From: Rhizophagus sp. LPA8_4_AMF
Taxonomy: Eukaryota; Glomeromycota; Glomeromycetes; Glomerales; Glomeraceae
DNA length: 54,699 nt
Assembly: GCA_021464525.1 (NCBI GenBank)
Contig: JADRCO010000101.1
Span: forward strand, 1-54,699
Direction: 5' to 3'
Made by a program: the position numbers and the translations under genes. Positions 44,155-54,699 of the stretch are shown piece after piece (position 1 is the first letter of the stretch; each line of letters opens with the position of its first letter). Below the pieces are notes generated by a model. It did no database searches, was not told where the DNA came from, and saw only the letters and a program-made list of their open reading frames with translations.

Positions 44155-45843
44155 CGACGGTACTGACGGTACTGGTGAAAACGTGTCATTGGAGGTATTA
44201 TATTTAATTAAACCATTATCAATTCTAATACAATCATTTGTTTCTTTAACATCGAATATTAACCATTCAATAGTTATTTGAGTTATTTGACTTTCTTCTA
44301 TTTTTCCGCATTTTATGAATTGCCAACAAACAACTCCTAAAAAGCATAAAATACTCATTATAAGTATAGTAATCCAATATCCTGCGCCGATTTCTAATTT
44401 CACTCCAGTTTCTCCTTTAATTAAAAGCTGGACTGGTATTTCTATGCCTTTACCTGACAATAAGATTCGTCTAGCAATGACTCCAGAGGCAGTAATGCCA
44501 CGTAATAATTCGATAAATTTATTTTTTACCACATCCACATTATTTGTGTCAGGATCCAAGCATCCTCCAAAATTAACTGTGTCGCATTGAGGTATCAGGA
44601 TGTGCCCACCATATGATGCCAACGCTTCATGTATGTACTCTCCATAAACAGGTTTTGGGCTAGAAAATTCTTCTCTCTTGTTACTAATTCCTCTAGTATG
44701 GCAGGTATCACATCCTGCTGTTATGTAATCAACTAATTCAATATGGGTGTTCATTACGCAGCTAATATTCAAACTTTTTTCAGGATAACATATTTGTAAG
44801 CTTCCAGTTATATTATTCTTTCCATCACATGATGAGTTAATAGGTAATATGTGCACAAAATTTAAAGTCATTCGTGTTGTTTCATTAAGATTATCTTGCT
44901 CAAGGTTAATAATTTCTACCATCCAACGGTTTTTTAAACCATAATCTGCTGGTATGTTTTGTATTAACTCAGATAACGGGGTTGGTTTTGTTATATTTAG
45001 ATCACGAAAATCTTTTGATCCTAGAATTGGATAAGTTTCAGGAGTATGGTAACACATAGTATTCAAACTAAAAGCTGGAATAATCTCATTCTCAGTTTGT
45101 ACCAACTTATAATTTGTATTTGTATTGTTATCGGTTGTTGCTACCATCACTACTCTTTCGCCGTCAACCAAATCACCCCAATGCATTTTTAACTGCTTCG
45201 GTATTCCATTTACCATCACATCTGAAGCTCCTTGGAGCCATTGAAATCTAAATTTAGATTGCAATAATTCTGGACAACCTGCTTCCCCATCCGCACAAGG
45301 TTTTAAAGGATCAGCGTTAAATTTATCATTTATAATTGACAAAGATCCCGGTATTGTAGTCGTGCTGATTGCAAATCCAATAGTTAGTTCGAGTGTTCCA
45401 ACTAAAGCAATTATAAAAATAATAATTCTTAGTATTCGTGGAATTTTACTCTCTGTTAATAATAGTTTAATTGACTGTAACATTCCGGTATCTTGATTAT
45501 TGGCTATTGCCATTAAAGCGCGTGGTTCAATTTCTTTTTCGCCATAGAATATTAAATAACTCATCACCCAATTAAACACATTACTAAATATGCGCATCGT
45601 CAGATGTAATAATACGTAAGTTAACATCATTGGTATTGCTGTTATAAATGAGCTATTTACTGAAAAAATCATCTCTACACGTCCGACTCCAACTGACGTA
45701 ATAAATCCAGTTAGACATATTAAAATAATCAATCCAGTATATGTCACAATACTATTATAATGTTTCATGATTTTATTATAATGATTCTTGAAATAGTCAT
45801 TCATGTTACTAATGATACTACTATAATTGAAAAGGGTAGACAT
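44134..45843 (-). CDS. Membrane protein with large Cys-rich ectodomain (hypothetical)
   Basis: I take the ATG at 45843 (MSTLFNYSSI), giving 569 residues; the frame also extends three codons upstream to a TTG. Hydrophobic segments lie at about 33-52, 66-100 (one long or two short) and 137-160. A polar region of 165-487 follows, then a last segment at 488-511 and a 58-residue tail. The polar region has ten Cys (183, 190, 264, 339, 352, 362, 378, 381, 420, 428) and six N-glycosylation sequons (N239, 283, 320, 336, 344, 359), which fits a secreted-side, disulphide-bonded domain. The frame is intact, and base use is coding-like against AT-rich flanks. GTAAGT at 44154 could start an intron that would change the last residues. 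No family is recognised; a surface receptor, adhesin or transporter partner are possible roles. Confidence 0.85.
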   Translation of the reverse strand: MSTLFNYSSIISNMNDYFKNHYNKIMKHYNSIVTYTGLIILICLTGFITSVGVGRVEMIFSVNSSFITAIPMMLTYVLLHLTMRIFSNVFNWVMSYLIFYGEKEIEPRALMAIANNQDTGMLQSIKLLLTESKIPRILRIIIFIIALVGTLELTIGFAISTTTIPGSLSIINDKFNADPLKPCADGEAGCPELLQSKFRFQWLQGASDVMVNGIPKQLKMHWGDLVDGERVVMVATTDNNTNTNYKLVQTENEIIPAFSLNTMCYHTPETYPILGSKDFRDLNITKPTPLSELIQNIPADYGLKNRWMVEIINLEQDNLNETTRMTLNFVHILPINSSCDGKNNITGSLQICYPEKSLNISCVMNTHIELVDYITAGCDTCHTRGISNKREEFSSPKPVYGEYIHEALASYGGHILIPQCDTVNFGGCLDPDTNNVDVVKNKFIELLRGITASGVIARRILLSGKGIEIPVQLLIKGETGVKLEIGAGYWITILIMSILCFLGVVCWQFIKCGKIEESQITQITIEWLIFDVKETNDCIRIDNGLIKYNTSNDTFSPVPSVPSVSLGNI

Positions 45844-47659
45844 ATTTAACAATTCTTAAGATATGAAGTTTTGTAAGAAGTTTCTTAATTCTCCTTTCAA
45901 AGATTTGAAACCTAACTATCATGAAAGGATGTATATTTATATATATAATTTGAGAAATCTAGAAGTAATTAATAATTGGTTAAAAATGGGTTATCATTTA
46001 TTGGTAATACAGAAAAATTTTTATTTTGTCCGCATTTTAAAGATTAATATGGTATAATGAATGGAATATAAAAACTTTTTTTGTCAAAATAATGGATATG
46101 CGGCAACTGCGGCAACGTGACTTTGGTGACGCAAACATAAACATATGGTATTACGTATCACGTGATAATTTCATTATGATCTCCATACATAGTAAGTTCA
46201 TACAAATTCCTGCACAATAAAACTTCTATAATATTTACGGTTAGTAAACCACAGTTTCGAACTTCATTATTTAACTTTAAAAAACTTTGTTCATTAGAAA
46301 AATCTTTATATGGAAACCCGTTAATAAACATAAACAAATAATCGGCGAAAAAATTAACCACATGACAAATGATCTACAGTATATTACGTAATACCCTTAA
46401 AAATAGCAGAGAATTCTTCGATCGAATTCTTTTTCAATCATTTGACGAAAAATTAAAGTTCTTTAACCATTTATAGAATTGTCTAGAACTTTTACAATCA
46501 TATCAAGTACAGTACCTATCATGTATCACGCGTTACAAAATGACCAACATTGCATATCCAGCCCATGCTGTGAATCAAGACAAAGGAAAAAAGAAAAAAA
46601 ACGAAACAGGAGTAATTGTTTCGCTAAAGAAATAATTCAAAAGAAAACCATACAGAACTCCAAAAATCCGAAGACCAGTTGTCTATAAAAAAAAGGAAAA
46701 AGCGAAACTGATGTTAGTAACGTTTCGTTGAAAAAAGTTATGTTAAAGAAAAAAATCCACTCACCATAATCCATAATTTCTATGGAAGAAGATATAAACA
46801 AAAAAATTAGAGAAAGCATTAAAATCACTTAGGCTATGTCAGTAATGGAATTTGGATTTGATTGATTATTTATTTACTAATTATTGTTTTTTACAAAACA
46901 TAAGTATGAATTTATTTGTTGATTTCAGTTTAATTTAAAACATTTATGCATTTTTAAAAACATTTCCTATTTTTCTAAACATTTATTTTTACATTTAATC
47001 TCACACTTAATGCATTTATTCTTGTATTTAAAATATTTTTATTTTTTGTTATTATATATATTTTTTAAACAATTTTTTTTAAATTACATAATTGTTTAAT
47101 GTATTATAAAAATTTTTGCCACGTCACTTGAAAATTAAATTACTATCATCATATACTTTAATTACAATCGAACAAAGCTTGCATAGATCAGTTGCACGAG
47201 TGAGTATATGATAATATTTTATTAATAAAATAATGTAACCGAATAAAATAGTAACCATATTAAAAGAATTCTATTTTATTTAAAATTTTAAAATAAATGA
47301 ATCAAAATAATACTTTAAATAAACTTCGCTAATTTGCAAAGTTTCAAATACGATCAAGTGTTAATAAATCACATAATTGTATAAATTATTAAATATTAAA
47401 CTAAAGGGTTGCTTATTTACGAGAAAGTCCGCTATTCTGCGTATCTGAAGGTTTAGCTGTTCGTGGACAAAAAGAAATTTCTTTCGCATTTCGCCATACA
47501 ATGCGTAAATCGGAAAAAGCATAAATAAACTTCACATATAACGTTAATATGAGGTCATTGATGCTTATACTGATGTGTTAATGTTAAAACTTATAAATTT
47601 AACCATTATTTTGACTCCTCTTTAGCTTATATCGCGAAGTTACCTAATAATTAACTCAT
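45844..47659. other. Gene-poor stretch upstream of the membrane gene
   Basis: It presumably holds the promoter. ATG frames at 45863-46057 and 46092-46220 are short and lack support. A doubled TGCGGCAAC occurs at 46098-46115. At 47405-47530 CG-containing sequence resembles repeats seen at 7330-7430. Confidence 0.35.
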
Positions 47660-48310
47660 ATTAGATATTAAATTTTTACAAGTCCAATTTATATAATCAT
47701 TTCAAATAAACATGAATTTTATGAACTTTATCATCATCTAATAAATTAACAATGTATAGTAATAGCCGAACTATTTATAAACTAATGTATTATTAACATC
47801 TTAGTAATTTCGTTTTGTTAAATAATTTGTATTCCGAACTTATATTATTCTATTTTATTTTTATTGCAGGAAAATACATAGAAAAGTAGTCAAGTTATTG
47901 AAGTAACATTAGATACTATAAATGTAATGTGTATCTAAATTTAATAATTCTAGCTTCTAAGCCACCGGTCCAACTTTATAAATTATACTTATCCAGAGAA
48001 AGGAAACGGTGAGTTTGTCGGTGAATTTACCAAGAGCCACCGTGGAGATATTTAGTTGGATGATTTATTCCGAATTTGAATAATTTTTGGTTATTATTTT
48101 TTGAAATCACGCGATAGAAAAAGAAAATGATTCTTTAAATACTATTGGCGATGGAGCCAGCACAACATTTTGCAAGAAGTTTCGAAATCTTTTTAAGAGT
48201 TAAATTTTTTTGAATATTTATCGATTTGCAAGTTTAGTTCTAGGATTATCTACTATCACTGTCAAAACGCCATTTAATTCTAATTCTGGCCTGCTTTAAT
48301 TTCGCATTAA
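47660..48310 (+). repeat. Duplicate Z, copy 2 (unoccupied LINE site)
   Basis: Partner of 40110-41815. It has about 75 extra bases at about 47965-48055 (CACCGGTCC ... GCCACCGTGGAG), whose GTGAGT-GTCGGTGAAT word recurs in R1 at about 27515 and 49795. Confidence 0.8.
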
Positions 48311-48539
48311 AACTTAAGTTTTCAGATCACGTGACCTGTGGCGTATATTTTGACATTCTCAGAATAAAGTAAAAAACATATCGTTTAATTTGAGTATTTT
48401 GAGCTATACTGAATATTATCGAGTTTCTCTTAGCAAGGAGTACATTTACTTATAACTAAAAATAGCACTTTATATATGTACTACATTTTTTTAATCTTTA
48501 TTTTATTACTAAATTTATGTAAATCATAGATTGTAAGAG

Positions 48540-51120
48540 TTCCTTTCTATATTCCAATAAAGATATTTAGACCTTATAATTCGTATCTTTTTTTAAGAAA
48601 TTTATTATCTGCTGATTGTTTCTTTACTAAAGTTAGATTTTTCATTGTTGATAAATTTTAAAGAGTGTCTTTTAAAAAATTTATAAAAAATAAACAGAAT
48701 AAATTTGTCGTTATTTCTGTTCATCATTTTTTTTACGCTAAGATTGTAAGTCTTATTTCCGTCCATACATCATTAACAACATCTTTCATTGATTCACTAC
48801 AAATTGTTTAATTAAATGCGTGAAGACATCATTATGATGTAAAGGGACGTAAAATCATAAATCCAACTGTAATTATTTTATTTTATTTAATATAATTAAT
48901 CATTTTCCTCTTTTTACTATTTGTACCATCAAAAAAAACAGATTATCTAAATATATCGATATCAGTAAGTCAGCAATCGTATATATATAAATATATACTG
49001 TATATACTGTATGCATGTTTCATGGATAAATTTATTAAAATTTCTTTGTTACATTTTTAAAAGAAATTAAAAAATAAATTTCATCTTTGCAAACTTTTAA
49101 ACCTAAAAATTTTTTTTGAACAACATAAACAATGGTTATTTAATATATGATATTACATATTATAATTTTGAAATAAAAAAATTTCCTTTTTTCTTTCAAG
49201 AAAATTTTACTTACGATTTAGCCTAAATATTATTCAATAATGAACCGTAATAGCCGAATTATTTTATAAACAAATCATATTAATGAAAAAATTTTTTTTT
49301 CTGTATGACAATAACAAAAGAATAAAAGGTATTTATTTTATTTATAGTAAGCTATTATCGTTCAATTTTTTATCCTGAATTTATTATTTTTATTATTATT
49401 ACAGGAAAAAAAGTATCGTATATTGCGAGCCAAAGTCCCCCATGCGTAGTATTCACCCTCTTTCACTCGAAAAAAGGTTCCATTTTCTATTGATTTTATT
49501 ATTTAAAGAAAATATTTTTACCAGACATTATATTTTTCTGATTAATATACAAGCATTTTATTCATAATAACTCCTCATGGTGGTACAAGGTCATCCAAAT
49601 TTGTAACTTGCAGTATAGTAGTATACGGTACATAGAAAATAGCTAGCGATAAACTAAAGTAATACGTAAATTTTATATATAAATTAACCAACAGAGCTGC
49701 CCTTCAGGCCTGAACAATCCAACTCTATAACCCATAGCAAGGAAATAAAGCAGGTGAAAAATGATTTATGTCTTAGAAGGTCTAAGGTGAATAGTGAGTT
49801 CTGTTGGTGAATCTTTTATTAAGGTTACCTATTAAATGATTTTTCTGAACTTGATAAGAAAATTAAATATTATTTCCATTTTCTGAGCGATATTAACAGC
49901 GAGTCGTAAAATTGAACAGATATTCAATCGATATATTCTTGTCATACATGAAATTTATGAATAAGTAAATCCAATTGAAGTACGTGGCTGTGCTCTACGC
50001 AACGATTAACAAACATCTTTGGAGATTATTTGTAGTTTATTATTTATCATAATTTAGATAAATACACTTAGCTGTTTATCTGTATATTGATTGCAGATAT
50101 AGATATTGAATATATACATAGAATATTAAAAATTAAAAAATTTACCAAACCAGGAAATAATCATCAATTTTGAATTGATTAGTAAATAAATTTAAATTGA
50201 GCAAATTAATTTTAAATCGACAAATTATTTTAAAACCACCGAAAAATTTCCAAAAAAATGCCAAGTTTCAAAGTTGCATCCTTCTTGTTTCTAATTAACA
50301 TAAAACTCATTTGGAATTCCTTTGCATGATAATATGTTTGCAAATATATTAAGTACTTTATATTTCAAATCTCAATGGGTCCAAATCTATCGAAGGCGTT
50401 CAAAAAAATAATAATTTACCCTGTGCCAAATTTGAAACTATAATAGATATTAAAATACAAATGATAAGACTATATTGTAAATTCATATAAAAAATGAATA
50501 AACAAAAAGAAAAATTCCCAACCATAAGATGACTTTTATTTAAACATAAAAAAAAATTAGATTATCTCATCTGATCTATTATGATTACAGTTGAATTCTT
50601 TTTTATAAAAAAATAGTCTATAAAAATCAAGCTTTATTTTTGCAAGGATTAAAATTACATGTATGACCTTTCTACTAAACAAACCTGAATAAATTAAATA
50701 TATTGATATAGTCTTTATTATAAAAAAATATCTTTATAGGTTAAATAAAAAAAGCTCTATCAGACTTATCAGACATAAGAGATTGATGGATAAAATTTAT
50801 CAATTTTTTTAAGTTAAAACTTCAAACAAAAATTTCTCGTAATATAGTCTTAAATAAACACAGATAACATACAGTAAATGAAAAAGGTAAGATTATCTTA
50901 CACTCATAAAAAAATATTACAATTCTAAAATTCTTAATCAATTATTATAATATAAAAAAAAAATTTTTTTATTCATGATTTAAAGTTCTGTACATAACCT
51001 TATTCTAGAATTGTTGGGGCTGAATAAAAAAAAGTTTTTTTAATTATAAAATATGCTTAATAGAAAGACTTATCTATTATCAGGAATTCTAACGAGCTTT
51101 GCGAGTGTTTGTAATACTTT
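48540..51120 (+). repeat. R1 repeat, long copy 2
   Basis: Colinear with 26170-28870 from TAAAGATATTTAGACC to AATACTTTAAAATTTAT. It lacks the 142-bp hAT-like element. A Mutator-like element lies at its end. Confidence 0.85.
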
Positions 51121-51129
51121 AAAATTTAT

Positions 51130-51573
51130 GCATGTCAGAGATCTGTGCCAGGTTGGTGGCACAGCAATTTTCAAAAATTATAAAAATAAGTTTATCACTT
51201 AGAAACAAAACTTCCAAAATCCTAAAGTGGTTGTATTTTTGGCTGCTTTAAAAGTTTACTTAATGGCCAAAAGGGAGTTTTGAATGTCGGTTTTGACTTT
51301 ATATATAAAAAACTAAAGAAATCGTCTTTGCCGATTATTTCCAAAAATGGTTAGATTAATTTTAATGAAAAAAGTGTTTTATTGAAATAATTCAAAACTG
51401 ACCTTCAAAACCACCTTGACTACACTAAGTAAACTTGCAGAACAGATGAAAATACACATATTACATAACTTTTCTAAAGCTTTATATATTGAGAAATTTT
51501 TTTTTTTGCAAAAAATTTATTATGCCACAGTTAGTCAACTGCGCCACCAACCTGGCACAGATTTCTGACATTC
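51130..51573. mobile_element. Mutator-type (MULE) MITE, 444 bp, with 9-bp target duplication
   Basis: The left end GCATGTCAGAGATCTGTGCC and the mirrored right end GAATGTCAGAAATCTGTGCC continue through AGGTTGGTGGC, a TIR of about 35 bp with three differences. AAAATTTAT flanks both sides (51121-51129, 51574-51582). The comparable R1 copy reads a single AAAATTCAT at about 28849. No transposase. Confidence 0.85.
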
Positions 51574-51582
51574 AAAATTTAT

Positions 51583-52280
51583 TCATTGATCCCACCCCAT
51601 TACATCTACCAACTGGTATTATTCTCCATGTATTTTTTCTATCCAATGATCTAACTAGTTGGATTTGTCCAATCATCTTATGATAACGAATATAATACAT
51701 ATCTTAAAGTCAAGTACGTAATTTAAGCGAACAAAATTTAATCAAGCAATATTGAGTAATGTCAATGTAATAACTTCTTTATTGGAGTTGAGCCAATCAA
51801 AAATTGAACCTTTAAAATTGATTTTAATGATTGATTTCTAATTGCATCTCAAGATTTCAAAATCTAGCACAATATAAGTCTAATCTCCTCCTTAACTCTT
51901 TTATGAATCAAGTGCTCTTAAATTATAGTTGTCACCTTAATAGGTAATTTTGCATGTAAGCTTATTATTTTTCTTTGTTTCTTGCATGATAATTTCCTTA
52001 TTATTGATCAAAATTTTGTTTCAAATTAGAATATTTTTGATGATCGATCATAAAGCATTGAGTGAAAGTGCAGGGGTTATTGTTAACCAAATAACAACAT
52101 TTGATTATCATTAAAAGAACATTTAACATTTAGCAGTAATAAATGATAATTATAAGACTATTTTTTTTGTTACCATTTTTTTGAATTATATCTCGATATA
52201 CAGAAGCAGCTGGTAATATATGAAGAGATTGTTAATTATCAACTAATAACAGCACTAACCAACTTTTAAAATTCTTAATA
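51583..52280. other. AT-rich stretch, nothing recognised
   Basis: No gene or element supported. Confidence 0.4.
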
Positions 52281-52708
52281 CAGTCAACTCTGGATATAAC
52301 GAACTCTCCGTTCCAGGAGGTTTAGTTCGGTATATAGTGAATTCGTTATATAATATACCGAACTAGTTTTCTTTATTTGTAATTTAGGCCAAATTTGTAA
52401 TGCTGGCCAAAAGTATAATCTCTTTTAACATAAATTTTCAAAAAAATTACTTGTAATTCTGGCCAGCACTATAAAATTGGCCTGGACTACTATATAGTCA
52501 CATGACCGTTTGTTATAGAAAGTATAAAGTTATTATATAGCTAATATATAGGGGCTGGTTAAGTTTGGTTCGGATGCGTTATATAGTGTTTTATTATAAA
52601 AGTTCGTTATATCCAGTGAAATTATTTATAAAAAATCGGTTCTGGAAATTATGATTTGGTATAACGAGGTTTCGGTACAAACAGGTTCGTTATAACCAGA
52701 GTTGACTG
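52281..52708. mobile_element. Tc1/mariner-type MITE, 428 bp, with TA target duplication
   Basis: CAGTCAACTCTGGATATAAC at the left and CAGTCAACTCTGGTTATAAC mirrored from the right, extended by GAAC, form a TIR of about 25 bp with one difference. TA lies on both sides (52279-52280, 52709-52710). The first seven bases match those of the 12625 element. GTAATGCTGGCCA and GTAATTCTGGCCA words lie inside. Non-coding. Confidence 0.88.
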
Positions 52709-52710
52709 TA

Positions 52711-54190
52711 ATTAGTGACTTCAGGTTAGGTAAGGGTGTTAGGATTATAAATAATTTTGTCACAAATTGAACTGTTCTTCAATTTGATAATTATTCTGGT
52801 AACTTGGCAATTTTTTTTTATATAAAATTTTATTACATTGCTGACATATCAACTGAAAAAGATAATGAGTTATATTATCTTAATAAATGCTACTGAAAAA
52901 TGCCTGTTATGATATTAAGCTACTGTTAATTTCAAAGTTATATTACGAGCTGAAAAATTTTTGGTTCGAGAAACAAAGATTATTTAGAGCTTAGCTGCAT
53001 CACATGATATAATATATACATATTAGGACCTAAACAAATAGCAATACAGAGTTTAATGTGTAGATCATTCCTTTTTTGGATAATAACAGGTGGCATTTGT
53101 AAATCTGATCTTTTGTTAGGGGTTTCAAACCTTAAAACCTAAATAACATAATTTCATGGTCCTCCCCATTCTCCAATATATATTGAACTTAAGTTAGGTA
53201 AGAACATAAAGGTTAGAATATTCTCATAGGAGGACGACTCCAAGTCTCCAAGGCTTAGATCCGAGAGGAAAGATAGCACAGCACCACTTTAACATCGAAT
53301 CACGTGATCTGGTTGTTTTTTTTGGTAGTTAAGAAAACGATGACAAATACATCTTCTGTACTATTTAATGTACCTATATTGACAAAAATTTTATTAAATA
53401 AAATTACATAATTAACACAAGATCCAGTGATGTACTATATTAAATAATAAAGTTCATAATTTATGAATTTTTATCTATCTAAAATTAATAGTATCTATTG
53501 CATAATAATGATAAATTCATAATGAACACTATTAAGGGTAAGGTAGAGAATATGCGTATATAGACCCATAAATTGGATAGATCTTTCCTTTTTTAGAAAA
53601 TTTATATAATATCAGTCAAAAATGTTAAAAACATACATAGTAAAATTTTCTGAAATCACCTGCTGACCTCTATATATATTTCAGGTCCTCTTCTACATTG
53701 ATGATATCTTGTCCGGTATTTTTAATTACAGATTCTGTGTTTTTATTTACTAGCATATTCATCCAGTAATTCAAAAATTATAATGTAATTAAAATGATGA
53801 ATTTCCATTTTATTTAAAGGGACCTTAAAATAGCAGTAGTATCAACTAACGATACAGTCGATATTTATTGTGCTTATTATCCCTATTGTATAAATTTGAA
53901 TAAAATGATTCTATACTGTAAATTTATATGATAAACAAAGTAATAAATGAAATATGCCCTATAAAAAATCTATATATGGAAATGATACAATTTGTATACA
54001 ATTATCATACGTTTTTAAAGATTCCATATAACAATTTCATATATTTAATATGCAATTCATTTTTGAGCATTTTTTCAAAAAAATTTATATATACAGAATG
54101 TATACAGAAAAATAAATTTATACAAAATTTTTAAACTTCAATAATTTTATGGTCATTTCATATCATAACACATGATCACGTAATTGTTTG
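52711..54190. other. AT-rich stretch, no gene
   Basis: A slightly GC-richer patch at 53221-53320 has no frame of interest. The rest is plain AT-rich DNA. Confidence 0.4.
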
Positions 54191-54699
54191 TTGCTTTTAT
54201 TATTGATACATTTTTGTTGTTCTCCCATTTTTTATTTATACCTCTCCTTTTTTTATTTTCCCACTGGCAGTTTTTTTTCTTCTTCCTCATACTTTCTTTT
54301 AAAAAAATTAATTTTTTTCTTTGATTTTCTTCTCACCCACTATCCTTTTTTTTTTAAAAAAAAAAAATTTTTTTCTTTATTCCCATTTGCATCACCCTCC
54401 TTTAAAAAAAATTTTTTTTTTCTTTTATTTATTTTCTCAACTCATGATTTTTTTGTTTTTGGTTCCCTTCTATTTTTTATTTCCTGTTATTTTATTTCCC
54501 CTTTATTTTCCCTAACTGTGTTAAAAATTTTTTATTAATTTTATTTTATTCCTTTTTTTGTAAAAAATATTTCTTTTTTTTTTTACATTAAAGATAATTT
54601 TTTTTTTGTTTAATTTTTTATAAAGTTGGAGTCTTTCTTTTTATAGGCCAGGTTCAGGATTCTTTTCTTTTTGTAGGTCAGTTCACTCTTTTTTTTTGT
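54191..54699 (+). repeat. Pyrimidine tract
   Basis: About 500 bp dominated by T and C with short A runs. Open frames here are Phe/Leu artefacts of the tract. Confidence 0.6.

Noticed and set aside
44315..44590. 91-codon plus-strand frame
   Set aside because: Antisense shadow of the membrane protein gene.
44695..44715. CDTCH (C-x2-CH) in the membrane protein, the cytochrome c haem motif
   Set aside because: It lies in a Cys-rich region with ten Cys and many glycosylation sequons; a single motif is better explained by disulphides.
46092..46220. 42-codon ATG frame MDMRQLRQRDFGDANINIW
   Set aside because: Pleasant composition at the start only; too short, no paralogue, no context.
53683..53730. 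FYIDDIL-like translation resembling a reverse-transcriptase YxDD box
   Set aside because: Only about ten codons; no other RT motif before or after in any frame.
54188..54538. 116-codon Phe/Leu-rich frame
   Set aside because: Artefact of the pyrimidine tract.

Overview
The window looks like nuclear DNA of a very AT-rich, repeat-rich eukaryote. The best guess is an arbuscular mycorrhizal fungus of the Rhizophagus type. This rests on the extreme AT content, Asn/Ser-rich proteins, a decayed LINE 3' end and a Helitron-type Pif1 helicase with typical fungal wording, and several short repeat termini that I associate with that genome. It is a judgement from sequence style, not a database match. No rRNA, convincing tRNA, CRISPR array or bacterial-type operon is seen.

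Genes are sparse. The best intact one is a 569-residue membrane protein on the minus strand (44134-45843) with three N-terminal membrane segments, a Cys-rich glycosylatable ectodomain and a last membrane segment. Two paralogous Asn-rich proteins (15830-16402 and 29940-30524) share ends and an internal repeat. A small family of basic proteins ending in an NQFFNG motif occurs five times: 2372-2641 (intact), 9360-9648 (broken), 32394-32576 (short) and as the 3' ends of two larger twin loci (24202-25515 and 36237-37021). The twin loci lie in a direct duplication of about 3.5 kb and have been damaged in different ways.

Mobile-element coding remnants are concentrated at 40.5-43.7 kb: a 5'-truncated LINE end and a Helitron-type helicase pseudogene. 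At 20.8-21.4 kb lies a Tc1-like element reduced to the two ends of its transposase. Many stops in these relics fit C-to-T change, often at CpG.

Most of the rest is repeats. Non-coding unit R1 (about 2.6 kb) is present at 10.4-11.8, 21.4-22.0, 22.2-23.3 (reversed), 26.2-28.9, 33.5-35.0 (reversed) and 48.5-51.1 kb. Unit R2 lies at 16.8-17.9, 19.1-20.4 and 33.1-33.5 kb. At least ten small inverted-repeat elements are seen. In six cases (LINE, hAT-like, PIF/Harbinger-like, two TA-target elements and, less clearly, a Mutator-like one) the window itself holds an unoccupied duplicate of the target, which fixes or supports the element ends.

Functionally the region reads as a TE graveyard with a few lineage-specific genes. 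The observations most worth following are the NQFFNG family and its recurrent position beside R1 units, and the paired Asn-rich proteins.
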